From: Pseudomonadota bacterium
Lineage (GTDB): Bacteria; Pseudomonadota; Gammaproteobacteria; Burkholderiales; Ferrovaceae
Length of the DNA stretch: 16,214 bases
Direction: 5' to 3'
Assembly: GCA_021828575.1 (NCBI GenBank)
Contig: JAJZEL010000225.1
Location: 1-16,214, forward strand
Shown: in pieces, positions 7,859 through 14,646 of the stretch
How positions within the stretch are numbered: position 1 is the first letter of the stretch
Layout of the letters: each line of letters starts with the position of its first letter
The notes under the pieces: generated by a model
Told to the model about the DNA's origin: nothing
Seen by the model: only the letters and a program-made list of their open reading frames with translations
Database searches by the model: none
Made by a program: the position numbers and the translations under genes

Positions 7859-8882
7859 TCATTCATTTTCGAAGTACATCCAGATTCTTGGGAAGGGGCG
7901 TCGCGGGGCTCGAGATATGACCCGGGAAGAAGCTTGCGAGGCCATGGGAAAAATTTTGGCGGGAGAGGTGAGCCCTGTTCAGTTGGGTGCATTCCTGATG
8001 CTGATGCGTGTCAAGGAAGAGACTGCATTGGAAATGGCCGGTTTTGTGCAAGCGGCTCGGAGTTCCCTTGCTTATGTTTCGCAATCGCAAGTGTCACTCG
8101 ATTGGGCCTGTTATGCGGGCAAACGTCGTCAGCTTCCCTGGTACCTCCTGTCAGCCCTTTTAATGGCTAATCATGGATATTCGGTTCTCATGCATGGAGT
8201 AGGGGAGGGGACCCCGGGAAGGGTGTATGTACCTCAAGTCATGTCCGTCATGGGGTTGCTTACAGCCAGTTCCATGCTGGAAGCAGATCAACAACTTTCA
8301 GCAGGAAAGTTCGCCTTTTTGCCACTGAAATGCATCAGTCCTGCACTTGACTCCCTGCTTGAGCTGAAACCGGTATTGGGACTGCGTTCTCCTGTGCATT
8401 CACTGGTACGCATGTTGAATCCATTTAAAGCCACGGCATCTATCTTGGGCATTTTTCATCCGGGATATGATTTGATTCATCAGCAGGCAGGACATTTTCT
8501 GGGTGATATGCATCAAGCGGTTTTCAAAGGTGAAGGTGGCGAACCGGAACGCAATCCGGATACGGGCTGCACAGTCAGGTTATTGCGTTTTTCTGGAATG
8601 ATGGATCAGGAATGGGAAGCGCACTTCAATCAGCGTCATCTCAAAGATGAACTCATGGATTTATCCCGACTACAGCAGGTTTGGCAAGGAGAACGTGAAG
8701 ATGAGTACGGAATCGAGGCAGTCATTGCGACGGCTGCAATCGCCGTGACCCTCGTGAATGATGAGGGAGACCCCCTGCCGCAAGACAAGGCGCTGGCGAT
8801 GGCCAGGGAGCTTTGGTCTTCCCGAGATCCTTATTTTCTGGAGCGTCTGTCTCAAAAATCAAAGGGGGCCAGGAATGGCTGA
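7845..8882 (+). CDS. TrpD2/YbiB-like protein (glycosyl transferase family 3 fold), role unknown
   Basis: This 345-residue protein resembles E. coli YbiB (TrpD2), a non-anabolic relative of anthranilate phosphoribosyltransferase. The N-terminal helical domain (KYIQILGKGRRGARDMT onward) and the later LMHGVGEGTPGRV, RMLNPF and FKGEGGEPERNPD segments fit the fold. The PRPP-binding GTGGD loop of true TrpD is replaced near residues 90-95 by YAGKRR, comparable to the YNGARK of YbiB, so anthranilate phosphoribosylation is unlikely. E. coli YbiB is reported to bind nucleic acid; I do not extend that function here. The start at 7845 gives the full N-terminal domain and a 14-nt overlap with dsrN; no strong ribosome site is visible, so it may depend on coupling. 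The gene ends with an 8-nt overlap with cobA. Being sandwiched between two tetrapyrrole-modifying enzymes is the only clue to its job. Confidence 0.83.
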   Translation: MNTSDHSFSKYIQILGKGRRGARDMTREEACEAMGKILAGEVSPVQLGAFLMLMRVKEETALEMAGFVQAARSSLAYVSQSQVSLDWACYAGKRRQLPWYLLSALLMANHGYSVLMHGVGEGTPGRVYVPQVMSVMGLLTASSMLEADQQLSAGKFAFLPLKCISPALDSLLELKPVLGLRSPVHSLVRMLNPFKATASILGIFHPGYDLIHQQAGHFLGDMHQAVFKGEGGEPERNPDTGCTVRLLRFSGMMDQEWEAHFNQRHLKDELMDLSRLQQVWQGEREDEYGIEAVIATAAIAVTLVNDEGDPLPQDKALAMARELWSSRDPYFLERLSQKSKGARNG

Positions 8883-9660
8883 GCATGGCAGTGTGAAAAG
8901 CACTGCATCAGGAAAAGTGGCGTTGGTTGGGGCTGGGCCTGGGGACCCTGACCTGTTGACAGTTCGGGCACTCAGGTTAATCCAGCAAGCGGATGTTGTT
9001 CTTTATGACAATCTGGTCTCCAAGGACATTTTGCAGTTGATACCAGAGGGTTGTGAGCGCATTTTTGTTGGAAAAAGACGTGGAAATCACACACTTCCTC
9101 AGGAAGCCATTAATGAACTTCTTGTTCGCTTGGCCAAGGAGGGGAAAAAGGTGGTTAGGTTGAAGGGGGGAGACCCTTTCATTTTTGGACGCGGCGGTGA
9201 GGAAATTGAGACCCTTGCTGAGCAGGGGGTTTCTTTTCAAGTGGTTCCCGGTATTACGGCTGCATCAGGGGTGGCCGCATATGCTGGTATTCCCTTGACC
9301 CACAGGGATCACGCCCAGGCCTGCGTTTTTGTGACTGGGCACCTGAAAAATGACAGCATGGATCTGGATTGGGAGCAACTGGCGAGGCCTTCTCAGACAG
9401 TGGTGGTATACATGGGGCTTCACGGGCTGGACCAGCTTTGCCATCAGTTGGTTGCACACGGACTGGATGCTCGAACACCCGCAGCCATTGTTCAACAAGG
9501 CACCACAAAGCAGCAGAAAGTGGTTACGGGGCACCTGGAAAGTCTGCCTCGCAAGGCGCTGGAGGCCCAATTGCAAGCACCTACCCTGATCATCATTGGT
9601 GGGGTGGTACTCCTGCACCAGCGCTTGAGCTGGTTTGACCCAAAAACAGGTGTGGCCTAG
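8875..9660 (+). CDS. cobA: Uroporphyrinogen-III C-methyltransferase (SUMT), first sirohaem-branch step
   Basis: This 261-residue SAM-dependent methyltransferase converts uroporphyrinogen III to precorrin-2, the entry to sirohaem (and cobalamin). Family motifs are intact: VGAGPGDPDLLT near residue 18, RLKGGDPFIFGRGGEE from residue 95, VPGITAASG, PLTHRD and a late AAIVQQGTT. It is the stand-alone SUMT form; the dehydrogenase/ferrochelatase domain of CysG is absent and must be supplied elsewhere. The ATG at 8875 overlaps the upstream stop by 8 nt (ATGGCTGA) and has GGGGG 6 nt before it. Next to dsrN it most likely boosts sirohaem supply for DsrAB. It is the last gene of the dsr run and ends in a 4-nt tail-to-tail overlap with the regulator on the other strand. 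Gene symbol follows the single-domain family (cobA/sumT/nirE). Confidence 0.93.
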   Translation: MAEHGSVKSTASGKVALVGAGPGDPDLLTVRALRLIQQADVVLYDNLVSKDILQLIPEGCERIFVGKRRGNHTLPQEAINELLVRLAKEGKKVVRLKGGDPFIFGRGGEEIETLAEQGVSFQVVPGITAASGVAAYAGIPLTHRDHAQACVFVTGHLKNDSMDLDWEQLARPSQTVVVYMGLHGLDQLCHQLVAHGLDARTPAAIVQQGTTKQQKVVTGHLESLPRKALEAQLQAPTLIIIGGVVLLHQRLSWFDPKTGVA

Positions 9661-10013
9661 TGAGAGATCTTATCCTCGTCAGGGCTTTTCGCGCAGAACT
9701 GGTTTTGCAAGACGGCGATGATGGCGATTGACTCAGGACTTTTGACTGAATAGTAAATGTGTTTTCCTTCACGTCGGGTGGTCACTAGCCCTTCTTCCCG
9801 TAGGACGGAGAGTTGTTGTGACAGTGTGGGTTGCCTGATTTGAAGGGTATCTTCCAGCTCGCTCACACACCGCTCACCATCAGCAAGACGGCATAGAAGA
9901 AGAAGCCTGTCAGGATTTGCGAGCACTTTCAGCAACCCGCATGCACGATCTGCTGAAGCATACATGGCTTCAAAGTTAAGATTTTCCTTTTTTTTTCTGA
10001 TTCCGGTGGCCAT
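9657..10013 (-). CDS. ArsR-family repressor of BigR/SqrR type, predicted persulfide sensor
   Basis: This 118-residue winged-helix regulator has the recognition segment QPTLSQQLSVLREEGLV and the wing TRREGKHIYYSV. Cys41 (LLLLCRLADGE) and Cys107 (NQFCAKSP) are 66 residues apart. The sulfane-sulfur sensors BigR (Cys42/Cys108) and SqrR (Cys41/Cys107) use the same spacing and context; in those proteins a tetrasulfide bridge releases DNA. The ArsR/SmtB metal motif ELCVCDL is absent; the same helix begins with one cysteine only (Cys49). Cys25 and Cys49 are extra. The start at 10013 has GGAG 6 nt before it; a GTG at 10046 in frame lacks a site. It is divergent from the pump-SQR operon, its likely target along with its own promoter. 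The family is firm; the sensor type is inferred from the cysteines and neighbours. Confidence 0.9.
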   Translation of the reverse strand: MATGIRKKKENLNFEAMYASADRACGLLKVLANPDRLLLLCRLADGERCVSELEDTLQIRQPTLSQQLSVLREEGLVTTRREGKHIYYSVKSPESIAIIAVLQNQFCAKSPDEDKISH

Positions 10014-10019
10014 TGTTTT

Positions 10020-10023
10020 CTCC
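10020..10023 (-). promoter_or_regulatory. Ribosome binding site of the ArsR-family regulator
   Basis: On the minus strand GGAG lies 6 nt before the ATG whose first base is 10013. It favours this start over the in-frame GTG at 10046. Confidence 0.7.
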
Positions 10024-10031
10024 AATAGTTG

Positions 10032-10061
10032 TTGACAATATAGCACAAAACATTATATAAA
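10032..10061 (+). promoter_or_regulatory. Candidate sigma-70 promoter for the pump/SQR operon
   Basis: A perfect TTGACA -35 box (10032-10037) is followed after 18 nt by TATAAA (10056-10061), or after 16 nt by TATATA (10054-10059). It points toward the membrane-fusion gene and would give an untranslated leader of roughly 80 nt. It overlaps the dyad candidates where a repressor would block it. Prediction from sequence only. Confidence 0.55.
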
Positions 10062-10078
10062 TAAACATAATATATTTT
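10047..10078. promoter_or_regulatory. Imperfect 32-nt AT-rich dyad, candidate operator
   Basis: Ten of 16 symmetric positions pair around a centre near 10062/10063, including the outer AAAA/TTTT. It covers both -10 boxes. BigR-type repressors are known to bind AT-rich palindromes, so this is a candidate site, but AT-rich sequence gives such symmetry easily. Confidence 0.35.
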
Positions 10079-10080
10079 GA
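10052..10080 (-). promoter_or_regulatory. Candidate promoter of the regulator gene
   Basis: Reading the minus strand, a perfect TATAAT -10 box occupies 10052-10057, with a weak -35 (TCAAAA at 10075-10080) 17 nt upstream. It overlaps the plus-strand -10 region, so the two promoters lie face to face, an arrangement suited to autoregulation by one operator. The weak -35 keeps confidence low. Confidence 0.4.
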
Positions 10081-10088
10081 TGAATATA
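10071..10088. repeat. Inverted repeat TATATT-N6-AATATA, alternative operator
   Basis: A perfect 6-bp inverted repeat (10071-10076 and 10083-10088) is separated by TTGATG. It lies downstream of the predicted plus-strand -10 box and over the minus-strand -35. It could be the ArsR-family operator or one half of a larger site; composition alone could produce it. Confidence 0.3.
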
Positions 10089-10103
10089 GGAAAGTTGGGC
10101 TGA

Positions 10104-10151
10104 ATGATGAACGCGGATGCGCTGTCACAACCATGGAGAAGAAAAATATGA
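10104..10151 (+). CDS. Possible 15-codon leader ORF before the efflux operon
   Basis: An ATG-ATG start (10104/10107) opens a frame encoding MMNADALSQPWRRKI. Its TGA (10149-10151) overlaps the ATG of the membrane-fusion gene (ATGA at 10148-10151). AGGAAAG lies about 9 nt before the first ATG. The overlap suggests possible translational coupling. There is no cysteine or known attenuator pattern, and an ORF this short may be chance. Confidence 0.25.
   Translation: MMNADALSQPWRRKI
10135..10138 (+). promoter_or_regulatory. Ribosome binding site favouring the 10148 start of the fusion protein
   Basis: GGAGAAG begins at 10135, with GGAG 9 nt before the ATG at 10148. The alternative in-frame ATG at 10133 would overlap this site and has no clear site of its own. 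Confidence 0.5.
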
Positions 10152-11188
10152 CATGTACTGGTGGCTGGCGGTTTTCCCGGAAAGGCTTGTTCGTTGTGAT
10201 TTGCCTGATCATTCCTGTGGTATCAAATGCGCAGGGCACTGAAGTGTCCCTTGAAGCTGCGGCTCACCTGGATCGTTTTGATGCCAGGGTGGAATCAGAG
10301 CGTCAAGCCGTGTTGTCTGCCCAGGTGTCAGGCTCTGTTGTGCAGGTTCTCGTGCATGCGGGAGACCATGTGGCTGCAGGTCAGGTTTTGCTGCGGCTGG
10401 ATTCGGCGGCAGCGGTTCATATGGCTGAAGCAGGAGCAGCACAGTCCAGGGCCGCCCAGGCCAGGCTTGCCGAAGCCGGAAAGGACTACAGCCGTGCCAA
10501 GGCCTTGAGGGCTCAGGACTACATTAGTCAGGCAGCCATGGACAAGGCGGAAGCACATTTTCAATCGCTGAAGGCACAGGCAGAGGCGGAATTGGCTCAA
10601 GCCCAATCGAGTCTTTCGGAAGCCGGACATTACACCATTCGCGCACCCTTTGATGGTGTGGTCAAGGATGTCCCGATCACCCTGGGTGACATGGCCATGC
10701 CAGGCCGTATCCTTGTATCCCTTTATGATCCCAGGGCACTGCGAATTACTGCAGACATTCCTCACGACGCAATGAGTTCATCGCTTGATATGACTGCAAT
10801 TCGCGTGGAGCTTCAGGGACCAGGCAACACTCACCAATGGTTGCACCCGCTGGCATTGAAAGTGCTACCTTCTGTGAATCCGGAAACGCATACTGAGCAG
10901 GTGCGAGTGAATGTTGAGCCGGTGCCCGGGATCCTGCCTGGGGAATTTGCTCTGCTTTGGATGCCTTCAGGGAGAGTGGGGGTATCGCCCACGTGGGTAC
11001 CGGCAGGAGCCATTGTGCATCATGCCGAAATGACAGGGGTTTACGTGCGCAACAAGGATGGACGGCCCTTGCTACGCCAAGTAAGAACAGGGCAGGTGAG
11101 TAATGGCCAAGTGGAGGTCCTGAGCGGCGTTTCTCGGGGCGAGCAGGTCATACCTGATGCCGGGCTTGCATTTTCTGGTGGGCGCTAG
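10148..11188 (+). CDS. RND efflux membrane-fusion protein (periplasmic adaptor)
   Basis: This 346-residue periplasmic adaptor links an RND pump to an outer-membrane channel. An N-terminal signal peptide runs to about residue 28, with a likely cut after SNA; no lipobox cysteine is present, so it is probably not a lipoprotein. A split biotinyl-lipoyl domain is visible, first half at SAQVSGSVVQVLVHAGDHV and second half at IRAPFDGVVKDV. They flank an alanine/glutamine-rich helical hairpin (roughly residues 85-150) that would contact the TolC partner. A beta-barrel domain and the C-terminal GVSRGEQVI segment follow. An in-frame ATG at 10133 would add five residues (MEKKN). The pump gene starts within about 11 nt of the stop. 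It is first in the operon divergent from the persulfide-sensor-like repressor. The substrate cannot be read from the sequence. Confidence 0.9.
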   Translation: MTCTGGWRFSRKGLFVVICLIIPVVSNAQGTEVSLEAAAHLDRFDARVESERQAVLSAQVSGSVVQVLVHAGDHVAAGQVLLRLDSAAAVHMAEAGAAQSRAAQARLAEAGKDYSRAKALRAQDYISQAAMDKAEAHFQSLKAQAEAELAQAQSSLSEAGHYTIRAPFDGVVKDVPITLGDMAMPGRILVSLYDPRALRITADIPHDAMSSSLDMTAIRVELQGPGNTHQWLHPLALKVLPSVNPETHTEQVRVNVEPVPGILPGEFALLWMPSGRVGVSPTWVPAGAIVHHAEMTGVYVRNKDGRPLLRQVRTGQVSNGQVEVLSGVSRGEQVIPDAGLAFSGGR

Positions 11189-11199
11189 AGGTGGCACGC

Positions 11200-14100
11200 A
11201 TGCATCTTGGATTGTCTGGCCGAACAGCTGCCTTTTTTCAAAAGGCCCAGATTACCCCGTTGCTGGCTCTGGTGGCATTTTTGCTGGGCGTGTTTGCATT
11301 GTTGATTACCCCCCGGGAAGAAGAGCCCCAGATCAATGTCACCATGGCCAATGTGCTGATCCCTTTTCCGGGAGCGTCTGCTCACGATGTGGAACAGATG
11401 GTATCAGTGCCTGCCGAACAGGTCCTTTCTCAAATCCAAGGGATTGAGCATGTGACCTCCGTTTCTCAGCCAGGATTTTCGATCATTACCGTTCAATACA
11501 AGGTGGGGGTGCCAAGAATCGATGCACTGGTTCGCCTGTATGACACAGTCAATGCCAATGCGGACTGGTTGCCGGCGGGATTGGGCGTGTCGAAACCCAT
11601 CATCAAGCCGAAAGGAATCGATGATGTTCCCATTGTGACTTTAACTCTCTATAGCAAGAACCCTGAGGTGGGGGCTTACGATCTGGAACAGGTGGCCCAC
11701 GCCATGGAATCTGAACTGAAGCGGGTTCGTGGCTCCCGTGAAGTGGTCACCGTCGGGGGATCTGGACGGGTTGTCCGGGTTGATGTGGATCCAGAAAGGC
11801 TCGGAAGCAGTGGTATTAGTCTGGGGCAATTGAAAGATGCCCTGCGGTCAGCCAACGTGGGGTCTCCACTGGGTTATCTTTTGCAGAACAATCAGTCCAT
11901 TGAACTGGAGTTGGGCGACTTTCTCCATAACGCCCATGATGTGGAAGAGTTGATCATTGGGGTTCGCAGTGGTCATCCTCTTTATCTTAAGGATGTGGCT
12001 CGTGTGTATGATGGGCCCGAAACCCCAACCACTTATGCATGGTACGGTACTACCGGAAAAGCTGCAGCCGAGTATCCGGCTGTGACCATTTCAATCACCA
12101 AAAAATCGGGTGAAAACGCCATTGATGTTGCAGATCAAATCATGCGGCGTGTAGAGTCGCTCAGGAACACTGTTATTCCAGCAGATGTGCAAGTGGTCGA
12201 AACCAGAAATTATGGCGAAACGGCCAACGACAAGGCCAAGAAGCTGATTGAAAAATTGCTTTTTGCCACTACGTCCGTCGTGGCTCTGGTTTTTCTTGCG
12301 CTAGGAAAACGGGAGGCAGCCATCGTAGGGACAGCAGTTGTCCTGACGTTGACGGTCACGTTATTTGCTTCCTGGGCATGGGGTTTTACCCTTAACCGAG
12401 TCTCCCTGTTTGCCCTCATTTTTTCCATTGGCATACTGGTGGATGATGCCATTGTCGTGGTGGAAAACATCCATCGTCATCATGGGCTCCATCCCGGTAA
12501 AGCTCTGGAGGACGTTATTCCTCAGGCCGTAGACGAGGTAGGCGGGCCGACCATACTGGCGACATTGACAGTTATTGCAGCGCTTTTACCCATGGCTTTT
12601 GTGACAGGGCTCATGGGCCCCTACATGAGTCCCATTCCCATCAACGCCAGCATGGGCATGCTACTGTCCCTTTGTATTGCTTTTATGGTCACGCCCTGGT
12701 TATCAAAGTTATGGTTGAACCCGTCATCAGACCATCATGAAAAACCGAGTCAGGCTGGGCATTCCAGCCCATTGACCAGACAACTGGCACCGTTGTTTGA
12801 AAAGGTGCTCAACCCCTTTCTGCATGAGCATGAGGGGCCGGGAAATCGTCGCCTTCTGTGGTTGGGCATTGCAGTACTGATTATTGTTTCCCTTGCATTG
12901 CCAGCAACGGGTCTTGTGTTGCTCAAGATGCTGCCTTTTGATAACAAGTCGGAATTTCAGGTCATCGTGGATTTGCCTGCGGGGACTCCACTCGAAAAAA
13001 CGGCTGCCACATTGCACGAGTTGGGAGCCTATCTGGCCAAGGTGCCAGAAGTGACCAACTACCAAGCTTATGCAGGTACTGCTTCGCCCATCAATTTTAA
13101 TGGACTGGTCCGACAATATTACATGAGATCCGCCAGCCATCAGGGTGACATTCAGGTGAATTTAGTGGACAAGCACCTGAGATCAGAGCAGAGCCACAGC
13201 ATTGTCATGCGGGTGCGGGGGCCGTTGCAGGCGATTGGCACGCGCTTTGGGGCCAATGTGAAAGTGGTTGAAGTGCCGCCCGGCCCCCCTGTTCTGTCAC
13301 CCATCGTGGCTGAAATTTACGGCCCTGATGCAGAAGGCCGTCTTCAGGTGGTCAAGGAAGTAAGGAAATTATTTGAAACCACGGCCGGGGTGGTGGATGT
13401 GGATGACAGCAGCATCGCACAGTCGCCCAAATTCGTTCTGCATGTGGATCGTCACAAAGCTGCCTTTCTTGGAGTATCTCAGCAGGCTATTGCGTCGATT
13501 GTGGGTGGTGCCATGTCTGGTGATTCCGTCACATGGCTGCACGATCAGACCAAATATCCTGCGTCCGCCTGGGTTCGGCTGCCGGAGGACCGACAGGGGG
13601 ATGTGTCATCCCTGTTGAATCTCACGGTTGAAGGTGCAAACGGCCAGCAAGTGCCTGTTCGGGAGTTGGTGACCATTTCCCACACCAACCGCGAGCAACC
13701 TTTCTATCATAAGGATCTCCTGCCAGTGAACTATGTGGTTGGGGACATGGCGGGAAAAATGGATAGCCCGCTCTATGGGTTGTTTGCCATGAGAGAACGG
13801 ATACATGCGCTCAAAACGCCAGATGGAGGGCACTTGAAAGAGTTTTTCATTTACCAACCCGATGACCCTTACAGGGATTACTCCCTCAAATGGGATGGTG
13901 AATGGCAGGTGACATATGAGACTTTTCGTGACATGGGCGCTGCCTATGCTGTCGGACTCATCCTGATCTATCTTCTTGTGGTCGCACAGTTTGGTTCTTA
14001 CCTGACACCATTCATCATCATGGCCCCCATTCCGTTGACCATCATTGGCGTCATGCCAGGGCATGCCTTGCTGGGATCCCAGTTCACGGCCACGAGCATG

Positions 14101-14436
14101 ATAGGGATGATTGCCCTGGCGGGGATTATCGTCAGAAATTCCATCCTTCTGGTGGATTTCATTAATCTTGAAGTGGCCGCAGGAGTTCCTTTCAGGGAGG
14201 CAATCAAGCATTCGGCAATTACCCGGGCACAACCCATCCTTCTGACGGGTCTGGCGGCCATGCTGGGTGCATTTTTTATTCTGGACGATCCCATATTTAA
14301 CGGCCTGGCCATTTCGCTGATTTTCGGAATAATGGTGTCAACAATCCTGACGCTTGTGGTCATTCCTATCCTTTATTTTGTGGCCTATCGACATCAATTT
14401 GAATCCCCCTCTACCCCTCCTGGAGAACAATCATGA
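11200..14436 (+). CDS. RND efflux pump, inner-membrane permease (HAE-type)
   Basis: This 1078-residue proton-driven transporter has the RND layout: one N-terminal helix (about 20-38), a large periplasmic loop, helices 2-6, a second helix and large loop after about residue 560, then helices 8-12. The proton-relay pair Asp415-Asp416 sits in SIGILVDDAIVVVEN, the form seen in drug-type (HAE) pumps such as AcrB. The segment TPREEEPQI after helix 1 is typical of a bacterial subgroup of unclear substrate. No poly-His or Met-rich metal site stands out. The ATG at 11200 is chosen because AGAGG lies about 8 nt upstream and its product begins MHLGLSGR, which resembles the usual N-terminus; a GTG at 11191 would add three residues. 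The gene overlaps the next by 4 nt. It forms a complete tripartite system with the adaptor and channel genes. Confidence 0.94.
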   Translation: MHLGLSGRTAAFFQKAQITPLLALVAFLLGVFALLITPREEEPQINVTMANVLIPFPGASAHDVEQMVSVPAEQVLSQIQGIEHVTSVSQPGFSIITVQYKVGVPRIDALVRLYDTVNANADWLPAGLGVSKPIIKPKGIDDVPIVTLTLYSKNPEVGAYDLEQVAHAMESELKRVRGSREVVTVGGSGRVVRVDVDPERLGSSGISLGQLKDALRSANVGSPLGYLLQNNQSIELELGDFLHNAHDVEELIIGVRSGHPLYLKDVARVYDGPETPTTYAWYGTTGKAAAEYPAVTISITKKSGENAIDVADQIMRRVESLRNTVIPADVQVVETRNYGETANDKAKKLIEKLLFATTSVVALVFLALGKREAAIVGTAVVLTLTVTLFASWAWGFTLNRVSLFALIFSIGILVDDAIVVVENIHRHHGLHPGKALEDVIPQAVDEVGGPTILATLTVIAALLPMAFVTGLMGPYMSPIPINASMGMLLSLCIAFMVTPWLSKLWLNPSSDHHEKPSQAGHSSPLTRQLAPLFEKVLNPFLHEHEGPGNRRLLWLGIAVLIIVSLALPATGLVLLKMLPFDNKSEFQVIVDLPAGTPLEKTAATLHELGAYLAKVPEVTNYQAYAGTASPINFNGLVRQYYMRSASHQGDIQVNLVDKHLRSEQSHSIVMRVRGPLQAIGTRFGANVKVVEVPPGPPVLSPIVAEIYGPDAEGRLQVVKEVRKLFETTAGVVDVDDSSIAQSPKFVLHVDRHKAAFLGVSQQAIASIVGGAMSGDSVTWLHDQTKYPASAWVRLPEDRQGDVSSLLNLTVEGANGQQVPVRELVTISHTNREQPFYHKDLLPVNYVVGDMAGKMDSPLYGLFAMRERIHALKTPDGGHLKEFFIYQPDDPYRDYSLKWDGEWQVTYETFRDMGAAYAVGLILIYLLVVAQFGSYLTPFIIMAPIPLTIIGVMPGHALLGSQFTATSMIGMIALAGIIVRNSILLVDFINLEVAAGVPFREAIKHSAITRAQPILLTGLAAMLGAFFILDDPIFNGLAISLIFGIMVSTILTLVVIPILYFVAYRHQFESPSTPPGEQS

Positions 14437-14642
14437 CTTCATGGCGACTTGTTCGCGTCATTGCTGGAAGTTTCGTCCTTCTTTCACTGTTGCTGGGTAT
14501 TCCCGGTAGCCCGATATTCCTGAGTCAATGGTGGCTGGCATTCACAGCGTTTGTGGGGGTCAATCTCCTGCAGAGTGGTTTGACGCGCTGGTGTCTGATG
14601 GAAACATTGCTTCGCAGGTTGGGTCTTCGGAGCGGATGCTGA
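14433..14642 (+). CDS. DUF2892 small membrane protein
   Basis: This 69-residue protein has two membrane helices (about residues 6-23 and 31-47). The pattern RVIAGSFVLLSLLLG, then FVGVNLLQSGLTRWC and LLRRLGLRSG, is the DUF2892 (YgaP-like membrane domain) signature. In other bacteria such segments occur fused to or beside rhodanese domains and in sulfide-detoxification loci; that link is known for the family, while its biochemical role is not. It overlaps the pump stop by 4 nt (ATGA), has GGAG 7 nt before the ATG, and is followed after 4 nt by the channel gene, so it is a genuine member of the operon. Cys54 (TRWC) and the terminal Cys69 are its only cysteines. No rhodanese domain is attached here. 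Confidence 0.85.
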   Translation: MTSWRLVRVIAGSFVLLSLLLGIPGSPIFLSQWWLAFTAFVGVNLLQSGLTRWCLMETLLRRLGLRSGC

Positions 14643-14646
14643 TTTC

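Noticed and set aside
8875..9660. Cobalamin riboswitch or wider cobalamin operon around dsrN and cobA
   Set aside because: The genes overlap or nearly touch, leaving no room for a riboswitch, and no other cobalamin gene is present.
9657..10013. Arsenic or metal sensor of the ArsR/SmtB type
   Set aside because: The CxC metal motif in the recognition-side helix is missing and no arsenic or metal resistance gene is adjacent; the Cys41/Cys107 pair fits persulfide sensing better.
10014..10046. GTG start giving the regulator 11 more residues
   Set aside because: There is no ribosome site before it, whereas GGAG is well placed for the ATG at 10013, and the shorter form puts the key cysteines at the family positions.
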